From positions 1-5,098 of the forward strand of contig NZ_CAMLFY010000200.1 in the NCBI RefSeq assembly GCF_946479415.1: DNA of 5,098 bases, written 5' to 3'. Shown in pieces: positions 1 through 3,806 of this stretch. A program made the translations under genes and the position numbers. Numbering within the stretch: position 1 is the stretch's first letter; the number at the start of each line of letters is the position of its first letter. The stretch is from an uncultured Shinella sp. GTDB lineage: Bacteria > Pseudomonadota > Alphaproteobacteria > Rhizobiales > Rhizobiaceae. The notes below the pieces were generated by a model. That model was given only the letters and a program-made list of their open reading frames with translations. It made no database searches and was not told the DNA's origin.

Positions 1-923
1 GGCAGGTGGAAGTTGGTCATCAGGATATCGGCCGTGCGGAAGCGGTAGCCGGGCGTGATGAAGATGCCCGTCGCTCCCGACCACGGCTTGATCGTGCCGT
101 CCTCGTCGGCAGCACTTTCGAGCAGGCGCAGCGAGGTCGTGCCGACGGAGACGATGCGCCCGCCCCTCGCCTTCACGGCGTTGAGCGCGGCGGCGGTCTC
201 CTCGGAAACGTAGCCGATTTCTTCGTGCATGACGTGCTCGGTCGTGTCGTCGGCCTTGACCGGCAGGAAGGTGCCGGCGCCGACATGCAGCGTTACGAAA
301 TGGCGCTCCACGCCCAGCGCATCGAGCTTTTCGAACAGCGTGTCGGTGAAATGCAGGCCGGCCGTGGGGGCTGCGACGGCGCCTTCCTCGCGGGCATAGA
401 TGGTCTGGTAGTCCTTGCGGTCCAGCTCGTCTTCGGCGCGCTTGGAGGCGATATAGGGCGGCAGCGGGATATGGCCGACCGTGGCGATAGCGCGGTCGAG
501 TTCCGGGCCGGACGCATCGAAATGCAGGGTGACTTCGCCGCCCTCGCCTTTTTGCTCGATGGTCGCCGAGAGAGCATCGCCGAAGGTGATGCGATCACCG
601 AGCTTGATGCGTTTTCCCGGCTTGGCAAAGGCCTTCCAGCGGTCGCCAGCGATGCGCATGTGCAGCGTGGCCGACACCTTCTGGCCGCCAGCGCCCTCGC
701 GATGGCGGATGCCTTCGAGCTGGGCGGGTATCACGCGTGTGTCGTTGAAGACGAGCGCATCGCCTGCCCTGAGCAGCGACGGCAGGTCGCCGACGGTATG
801 ATCTTCATAGAGCACTTCATTGCCCGGTTGCACGACGAGCAGCTTCGCGGCTTCCCGCGGGCTCACCGGGCGAAGCGCGATATTGTCTTCCGGCAGATCG
901 AAATCGAAGAGGTCGACACGCAT
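1..923 (-). CDS. queA: S-adenosylmethionine:tRNA ribosyltransferase-isomerase QueA (3' end cut by window)
   Basis: QueA moves the ribosyl part of S-adenosylmethionine onto 7-aminomethyl-7-deazaguanine in the wobble position of tRNAs with GUN anticodons, giving epoxyqueuosine; it is a cytosolic queuosine enzyme. Translating the minus strand from the ATG at 921-923 gives 307 uninterrupted residues. Family motifs are visible: [10 protein letters not shown] at residues 58-67, PTAGLHFT at 186-193, [11 protein letters not shown] at 213-223, MHEE at 232-235, VGTTSLR at 260-266 and TNFHLP at the cut end. Family members are about 350-360 residues, so roughly 40-50 C-terminal residues lie outside the window. 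The start is supported by an N-terminus typical of the family ([11 protein letters not shown]) and by a GAGG Shine-Dalgarno six bases upstream, which overlaps the TGA stop of the preceding membrane-protein gene. The 8-base gap suggests co-transcription with that gene. In relatives tgt usually follows queA; that cannot be seen here. Confidence 0.96.
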   Translation of the reverse strand, partial: MRVDLFDFDLPEDNIALRPVSPREAAKLLVVQPGNEVLYEDHTVGDLPSLLRAGDALVFNDTRVIPAQLEGIRHREGAGGQKVSATLHMRIAGDRWKAFAKPGKRIKLGDRITFGDALSATIEQKGEGGEVTLHFDASGPELDRAIATVGHIPLPPYIASKRAEDELDRKDYQTIYAREEGAVAAPTAGLHFTDTLFEKLDALGVERHFVTLHVGAGTFLPVKADDTTEHVMHEEIGYVSEETAAALNAVKARGGRIVSVGTTSLRLLESAADEDGTIKPWSGATGIFITPGYRFRTADILMTNFHL

Positions 924-931
924 GGCAGGCC

Positions 932-1381
932 TCAGAGAAAGCGGATCATCAGCGCGCCGGCGACGAGCAGGATGGCGCCGCCGATGCGCCCGACGGAGAT
1001 TTCACGCACGGCCATGCCGAGGAAGCCGATACGATCCAGCAGGATGCCGGCCAGCAACTGGCCGGAGACCGCAAAGGCCATGACGGCGGCCGCACCGATG
1101 CGTGGGGTCAGGAAGATGGCGGTGGTGACATAGACCGTGCCGAGCGCGCCGCCAGCGATATAGAGCCAGAGGTCCGGCCCGCGCCAGTCCGGCGAGCGGC
1201 CCTCGAAGGTCGAGGTGGCCGCGACGACCAAGGCCAGGATGATAGCGCCCGACAGAAACGAGACGCAGGCGGCCGCCACCGGCATGCTCAGGCCGCGGCC
1301 GAGCATGGCATTGATGGGAGCCTGAATTGCGATGCACGCGCCGGCCGCGATGGCGAGCAGCGCCCAGAGGAAAGCAGCCAT
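932..1381 (-). CDS. DMT-superfamily small membrane protein, YdcZ/DUF606 type
   Basis: A 149-residue, very hydrophobic inner-membrane protein with about five predicted helices near residues 3-23, 34-55, 70-90, 96-115 and 131-147. The pattern fits the YdcZ/DUF606 branch of the drug/metabolite transporter superfamily, whose members are half-size (about 150 aa). Recognisable family stretches are [10 protein letters not shown] at 19-28, [14 protein letters not shown] at 77-90, PRIGAA at 93-98 and [14 protein letters not shown] at 106-119. The ATG at 1379-1381 is chosen because AAGGA lies eight bases upstream. An in-frame GTG eight codons further up, at 1403-1405, would add MRFSRTGT-type residues and would absorb that ribosome site, so it is less likely. 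The gene sits between a terminator-like hairpin upstream and queA eight bases downstream. The substrate is unknown; family members are poorly characterised, and export of a small metabolite is only an inference from the superfamily. Confidence 0.88.
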   Translation of the reverse strand: MAAFLWALLAIAAGACIAIQAPINAMLGRGLSMPVAAACVSFLSGAIILALVVAATSTFEGRSPDWRGPDLWLYIAGGALGTVYVTTAIFLTPRIGAAAVMAFAVSGQLLAGILLDRIGFLGMAVREISVGRIGGAILLVAGALMIRFL

Positions 1382-1390
1382 AGTGCCGGT

Positions 1391-1395
1391 CCTTG
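1391..1395 (-). promoter_or_regulatory. Shine-Dalgarno deciding the start of the YdcZ-type gene
   Basis: On the minus strand this reads AAGGA, eight bases before the ATG at 1379-1381. It supports that ATG over the GTG eight codons upstream, which would place this site inside the coding region. Confidence 0.6.
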
Positions 1396-1404
1396 AAAAG
1401 CGCA

Positions 1405-1439
1405 CAAAGAAAAACCGCGCCCGCCGAAACGGACGCGGT
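1405..1439 (-). terminator. Rho-independent terminator-like hairpin after the cytosolic cyclophilin gene
   Basis: On the minus strand ACCGCG (1439-1434) pairs with CGCGGT (1419-1414). After one mismatch the stem continues for three more pairs (1432-1430 with 1423-1421) around a six-base loop. The stem is followed directly by TTTTTCTTTG. It begins 20 bases after the cyclophilin stop codon, as expected for its terminator. The U-tract ends only about 24 bases before the ATG of the next gene, so a transcript reaching that gene must read through this hairpin or start within or very close to it. Confidence 0.75.
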
Positions 1440-1452
1440 CGAAATCGACGGC

Positions 1453-1481
1453 GTTCTATCAGGCCGCTACGTCGGCGGCAA
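1453..1481 (-). promoter_or_regulatory. Weak candidate sigma-70 promoter for the ydcZ-queA unit
   Basis: On the minus strand TTGCCG (1481-1476), then a 17-base spacer, then TAGAAC (1458-1453), each matching four of six consensus positions. It straddles the 3' end of the cyclophilin gene and would start transcription just ahead of the hairpin at 1405-1439, placing that hairpin in the leader of the downstream unit. Matches of this quality occur by chance in GC-rich DNA, so this is only a candidate. Confidence 0.2.
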
Positions 1482-1974
1482 CCTTGAACGACACGATGGT
1501 GTCGGGCTCACGCACCGGCTCGCCGCGCTTGATCTTGTCGATGTTTTCCATGCCTTCGATGACCTGGCCCCAGACCGAGTACTGCTTGTTCAGCCAGGGC
1601 GCATCGGTGAAGCAGATGAAGAACTGCGAGTTGGCGGAGTTCGGCATCTGGCTGCGGGCCATCGAGCAGGTGCCGCGCACATGGCTCATGTTGGAGAATT
1701 CGGCCTTCAGGTCCGGCTTGTCGGAGCCGCCCATGCCGGCGCGGGCCGGGTTGAAGTCCTTGCCGCCGGTCTTGCCGTACTGCACGTCGCCCGTCTGGGC
1801 CATGAAATCCTCGATGACGCGGTGGAAGACGACGCCGTCATAGGCGCCTTCACGCGCCAGTTCCTTGATGCGCGCGACGTGGCCCGGTGCGAGATCCGGA
1901 AGCAGCTGGATGACCACCTTGCCCTTGGTGGTTTCCATGATGACGGTGTTTTCCGGATCCTTGATCTCGGCCAT
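1459..1974 (-). CDS. ppiB: Cytosolic cyclophilin-type peptidyl-prolyl cis-trans isomerase
   Basis: Cyclophilins catalyse cis-trans isomerisation of peptide bonds before proline and assist protein folding. The 171-residue product is one cyclophilin domain with no signal peptide, so it should act in the cytosol. Active-site residues by alignment to human cyclophilin A are Arg52 in FHRVI, Phe57, Met58 and Gln60 in FMAQTGD, Ala106 in MAR, Phe119 in NSQFFI, Trp127 and Leu128. The position of CypA His126 is Tyr132. Trp127 is the residue linked to cyclosporin A sensitivity and is less common in bacterial family members. The ATG at 1972-1974 is preceded by AAAGGAGAG five bases upstream, a strong ribosome site. 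It lies 79 bases downstream of a related periplasmic cyclophilin gene and the two look like an ancient tandem duplication. Each gene is followed by its own terminator-like hairpin. The assignment to the PPIase family is firm; the symbol is by compartment and may be numbered differently in relatives. Confidence 0.95.
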   Translation of the reverse strand: MAEIKDPENTVIMETTKGKVVIQLLPDLAPGHVARIKELAREGAYDGVVFHRVIEDFMAQTGDVQYGKTGGKDFNPARAGMGGSDKPDLKAEFSNMSHVRGTCSMARSQMPNSANSQFFICFTDAPWLNKQYSVWGQVIEGMENIDKIKRGEPVREPDTIVSFKVAADVAA

Positions 1975-2000
1975 GGTGTCTCTCCTTTAAGGTGTGATGC

Positions 2001-2043
2001 AAAAGGTGTGTCGCCGTTTCATGATTACAACGGGCGACACACC
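2001..2043 (-). terminator. Terminator-like hairpin between the two cyclophilin genes
   Basis: A perfect 11-bp inverted repeat, GGTGTGTCGCC at 2005-2015 and GGCGACACACC at 2033-2043. Three more pairs (2016-2018 with 2029-2031) form inside if base 2032 bulges, leaving a ten-base loop. On the minus strand the stem is followed by TTTT at 2004-2001 and then GCATC. It starts ten bases beyond the stop of the periplasmic cyclophilin gene. The U-tract is short and the next ATG is only 27 bases on, so partial termination or an mRNA-processing or stability role is possible. Confidence 0.65.
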
Positions 2044-2053
2044 AAAAAGTGGA

Positions 2054-2620
2054 TTATTTGCCGACGGTGACCTTCACCATGCGGTCCGGGTCCGTCACGG
2101 AGCCGTTGTTGGCATCGTCGCCGAGCTTGATCTTGTCGACATTCTCCATGCCGGAAACGACCTTGCCGACGACCGTGTACTGGCCGTTCAGGAAGTCGCC
2201 GGGGGCGAACATGATGAAGAACTGCGAATTGGCGGAGTTAGGATCCTGCGCGCGGGCCATGCCGACCGTGCCGCGCTCGAACGGAATGTCGGAAAATTCC
2301 GCGGGAAGGTCCGGCTGGCTGGAGCCGCCCGTACCGGCCGCGCCGGCCTGGTAGCCATCGGCCATGTCGCCATACTGCACGTCGCCGGTCTGGGCCATGA
2401 AGCCCTTGATCACGCGGTGGAAGGCGACATTGTCATATTCGCCGGCGGCGGCCAGCACCTTGATACGCTCGGCATGCTTCGGCGCCTTGTCGTTCAGCTC
2501 GATGACGACGGGGCCGTCCTTCAGCTGGATCGTGATGAAATCGGCAGCCTGCGCGACGAAGGCGCTCGTGGTGGTTGCCAGGAACAGGGCTCCTGCGAAG
2601 GCGGTACGGAGGATGTTCAT
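2054..2620 (-). CDS. ppiA: Periplasmic cyclophilin-type peptidyl-prolyl cis-trans isomerase with signal peptide
   Basis: A 188-residue cyclophilin made with a Sec-type signal peptide: basic Arg5, a hydrophobic core at about residues 8-21, and a likely AXA cleavage site in VAQA before Asp27. The mature enzyme of about 160 residues should therefore work on proline bonds of periplasmic proteins. Catalytic-pocket residues are visible: Arg69 in FHRVI, Phe74, Met75 and Gln77 in FMAQTGD, Ala122 in GMAR, and Phe135 in NSQFFI. Phe143 replaces the CypA tryptophan and Tyr148 replaces its histidine. It is clearly similar along its length to the adjacent cytosolic cyclophilin, including the shared GTGGSSQPDL / GMGGSDKPDL loop. 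The ATG at 2618-2620 has GGGAG five bases upstream and gives a proper signal peptide. It lies 35 bases after coaD with no terminator between them, so co-transcription with coaD is likely. Confidence 0.95.
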   Translation of the reverse strand: MNILRTAFAGALFLATTTSAFVAQAADFITIQLKDGPVVIELNDKAPKHAERIKVLAAAGEYDNVAFHRVIKGFMAQTGDVQYGDMADGYQAGAAGTGGSSQPDLPAEFSDIPFERGTVGMARAQDPNSANSQFFIMFAPGDFLNGQYTVVGKVVSGMENVDKIKLGDDANNGSVTDPDRMVKVTVGK

Positions 2621-2655
2621 GATAGCTCCCTTGAGGGGTTCAGGATGATTGGGCT

Positions 2656-3150
2656 TCAGCCCTTCTGGCGGGCCTTGAGGGCCGCAAAGACGGGCGCCGG
2701 CACGAAGGCGCTGACATCGCCGCCCATGGCCGCGATCTGGCGGACCAATGTGGCGGTAATGGGCCGCGAGGCGACGCCGGCCGGCAGAAACACCGTCTGC
2801 ACGTCGGGCGCCATCTGGCGGTTCATGCCGGCCATCTGCATTTCGTAGTCGAGATCCGTGCCGTCGCGCAGGCCCCGGATGAGGAGGCCTGCCTTGTGGC
2901 TACGGGCCGCATCGACCACCAGATTGGAGAAGGACACGACGCTGACATCCCCTGCCCGCTCCGGCAATGCCTCGGCGATGGAGAGACGGATCAGCTCGGC
3001 GCGTTCTTCGAAGGAAAACAGCGGTGTCTTGCCGGGATGAATGCCGATTGCCACGATGACCTTGGGCGCGACGTTCAGCGCCTGCACCAACACATCGATA
3101 TGGCCGTTGGTGATCGGATCGAAAGAGCCAGGATAGAAGGCGACTGTCAT
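2656..3150 (-). CDS. coaD: Phosphopantetheine adenylyltransferase CoaD
   Basis: CoaD transfers AMP from ATP to 4'-phosphopantetheine, giving dephospho-CoA in the penultimate step of coenzyme A synthesis; it is a cytosolic enzyme, usually a hexamer. The product has 164 residues, normal for the family (about 160). Nucleotidyltransferase features are the [10 protein letters not shown] signature at residues 8-17 with the T-x-G-H motif at 14-17, Lys41 in the HPGKTPLF loop, LIRGLR at 90-95, [11 protein letters not shown] at 101-111, and [10 protein letters not shown] at 131-140, which takes the place of the ISST/SSLVR nucleotide-binding motif. The ATG at 3148-3150 gives the standard N-terminus ([12 protein letters not shown]); a TTG two codons upstream is possible but unneeded. 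The Shine-Dalgarno is only GGGA and lies inside a small hairpin abutting the start codon. The gene heads the minus-strand cluster and is divergent from two small plus-strand genes. Confidence 0.97.
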   Translation of the reverse strand: MTVAFYPGSFDPITNGHIDVLVQALNVAPKVIVAIGIHPGKTPLFSFEERAELIRLSIAEALPERAGDVSVVSFSNLVVDAARSHKAGLLIRGLRDGTDLDYEMQMAGMNRQMAPDVQTVFLPAGVASRPITATLVRQIAAMGGDVSAFVPAPVFAALKARQKG

Positions 3151-3170
3151 CGGCAAGGTCCCGTTTGCCG
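3151..3170 (-). promoter_or_regulatory. Hairpin abutting the coaD start codon
   Basis: In the coaD mRNA, CGGCAA (3170-3165) and TTGCCG (3156-3151) form a six-base stem around the loop ACGGGACC, and the stem ends at the base before the ATG. The only purine-rich ribosome site upstream, GGGA, is in the loop. This could affect how easily ribosomes start on coaD; no ligand or regulator can be named from sequence. Confidence 0.35.
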
Positions 3171-3399
3171 CCTTGTGTCATGGACCGCCCCGATCCGCAA
3201 GGGTGCCGCCTGTCGCATCCCGAACTGTCCCCTGCCAAGAGGATGAACGCGGCATGAATGGGCCGTTCAAGAGCATTTCAGCTGCGCCATGCATAAATAC
3301 CGGCATAGACTTCGGGAACAAAGGTCGCAATCGCGCATTTCCCCGACCGAACACAACGGAACAAGTAACGCGTTTCCTTAGGCTGGAAGGAATACGAAA
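3157..3399. other. Divergent intergenic region between coaD and the small plus-strand genes
   Basis: This 243-base stretch must hold the coaD promoter (minus strand) and the promoter of the small-protein pair (plus strand). I find no convincing sigma-70 pair for either. On the minus strand CTTGAA (3270-3265), a 17-base spacer and GTTCAT (3247-3242) is a weak possibility for coaD. On the plus strand the best signal is an ECF-type GGAAC element described separately. The open frames that cross the region do not look coding: they are rich in Arg/Pro/Ser and show no domain. Confidence 0.5.
3315..3339 (+). promoter_or_regulatory. Candidate EcfG/RpoE2-type general stress promoter
   Basis: GGAAC at 3315-3319 is followed after 16 bases by CATT at 3336-3339. 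The known alphaproteobacterial general-stress consensus is GGAAC, 16-17 bases, CGTT (in Sinorhizobium often reduced to GGAAC, 18-19 bases, TT). Here the -35 element is perfect and one base of the -10 differs. It would start transcription about 50 bases ahead of the 41-residue reading frame. The match was found by eye after looking for such sites, so chance is a real alternative. Confidence 0.35.
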
Positions 3400-3525
3400 A
3401 TGGCACTCGCTCTACTCTGCATGACCATGTTCATTGCGCTTAGCGCCGCGACGATCCATGCGCTTCGCGAAGAGGATCGCCCGGCCGCCTCGAAGCTTGC
3501 GGCACGCGGCAAGTGGCTGCGTTGA
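3400..3525 (+). CDS. Small predicted membrane protein, 41 aa, unknown function
   Basis: I do not recognise this gene. The reading frame encodes 41 residues: a hydrophobic stretch at about residues 2-20 (leucine, alanine and methionine rich), then a charged tail with REEDR at 23-27 and several lysines and arginines to the end. This is the pattern of a single-helix inner-membrane small protein with a cytoplasmic, mainly basic tail. The ATG at 3400-3402 has GGAAGG (3385-3390) nine bases upstream. Third codon positions are mostly G or C (about 70 percent), as in the other genes. The next small frame begins 14 bases after the stop and has the same architecture. Two further in-frame ATGs, at codons 8 and 10, would give a shorter product. 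Not seen as coding by homology, so confidence rests on the ribosome site, hydrophobic profile and tandem layout. Confidence 0.55.
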   Translation: MALALLCMTMFIALSAATIHALREEDRPAASKLAARGKWLR

Positions 3526-3539
3526 GCGAGGAAGCAATT

Positions 3540-3686
3540 ATGGTCGCGCTCACCATCCTTTTCACAGTCTTCATCAGCGTGGTCTTCACTTTCGACTTCA
3601 CGCGCACGATCCTCGACCTGAAGCGGGATCGCGCGGTTTTGAGAGCCACAAAGCTGAAAACAGAAGCAGGCGGCTTCGGCGTCTAG
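3540..3686 (+). CDS. Small predicted membrane protein, 48 aa, unknown function
   Basis: I do not recognise this gene. It encodes 48 residues with a strongly hydrophobic, phenylalanine- and valine-rich segment at about residues 2-18, then a tail with RTILDLKRDRAVLR at 22-35 that could form a basic amphipathic helix, and a short glycine-containing end. A single-pass membrane protein with a cytoplasmic positive tail is the natural reading. The ATG at 3540-3542 is preceded by GAGGAAG (3528-3534) five bases upstream, one of the best ribosome sites in the window, and GC at third positions is high. It lies 14 bases after the stop of the other small frame, so the two are probably one transcript, ending at the terminator at 3746-3782 that it shares with gyrA. 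The opposite strand also has an open frame here (69 codons) but without domain or ribosome-site support. Confidence 0.6.
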   Translation: MVALTILFTVFISVVFTFDFTRTILDLKRDRAVLRATKLKTEAGGFGV

Positions 3687-3707
3687 AGCGCCCCTTGCCG
3701 CCGACCC

Positions 3708-3738
3708 TGCGGGTGGCCTTTCCTCCGGGCTACCCGCA
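3708..3738. repeat. Imperfect hairpin between the small-protein pair and the shared terminator
   Basis: TGCGGGT at 3708-3714 pairs with ACCCGCA at 3732-3738, and the stem continues through a G-U pair, three Watson-Crick pairs (3716-3718 with 3728-3730) and a second wobble around a seven-base loop. No T-tract follows on either strand, so it is not a typical terminator itself. It could protect the 3' end of the small-protein mRNA, or be one copy of a dispersed palindromic repeat; one window cannot tell. Confidence 0.45.
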
Positions 3739-3745
3739 ATAAATG

Positions 3746-3782
3746 AAAAGCCGGACGGTCGTTCCCTGCCCGTCCGGCTTTT
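3746..3782. terminator. Bidirectional rho-independent terminator between gyrA and the small genes
   Basis: A perfect 13-bp inverted repeat, AAAAGCCGGACGG at 3746-3758 and CCGTCCGGCTTTT at 3770-3782, around an 11-base loop. On the plus strand the stem ends in five T; on the minus strand it ends in TTTT then CATTT. It begins 24 bases past the gyrA stop on the minus strand and 59 bases past the last small plus-strand gene, as expected for convergent units that share one terminator. Confidence 0.93.
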
Positions 3783-3806
3783 TCGTGTCTTGAAGATGCG
3801 AGGCCG

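Noticed and set aside
6..1133. A 375-codon plus-strand open frame
   Set aside because: It lies antisense to queA and the YdcZ-type gene, has no recognisable domain, and its length is explained by the high GC content and codon bias of the genes on the other strand.
1393..2848. Long plus-strand open frames of 225 and 284 codons, rich in His, Val, Asp and Gly
   Set aside because: They are mirror frames of the two cyclophilin genes and coaD. The similarity between the two frames simply reflects that the cyclophilins are paralogs.
3151..3156. TTG start two codons upstream for CoaD
   Set aside because: The ATG at 3148-3150 gives the family-typical N-terminus; the TTG adds only two residues and is part of the hairpin stem.
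2900..3238. Minus-strand open frame starting upstream of coaD and overlapping it out of frame
   Set aside because: It is Arg/Gly/Ser rich without a domain, and its overlap with coaD in another frame marks it as a shadow. An upstream regulatory ORF cannot be excluded but nothing supports it.
3358..3374. Second GGAAC with CGTT nearby as another stress promoter
   Set aside because: The spacing is only eight bases, not the 16-17 required, so it cannot be an ECF-type promoter.
3173..3424. 83-codon plus-strand frame in the intergenic region
   Set aside because: Composition is unlike neighbouring genes, there is no clear hydrophobic or domain pattern, and it overlaps the start of the better supported 41-residue frame in a different register.
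3440..3649. 69-codon minus-strand frame opposite the small-protein pair
   Set aside because: Very Arg/Lys/Ser rich with no good ribosome site. It is best explained as the antisense of the 48-residue gene.
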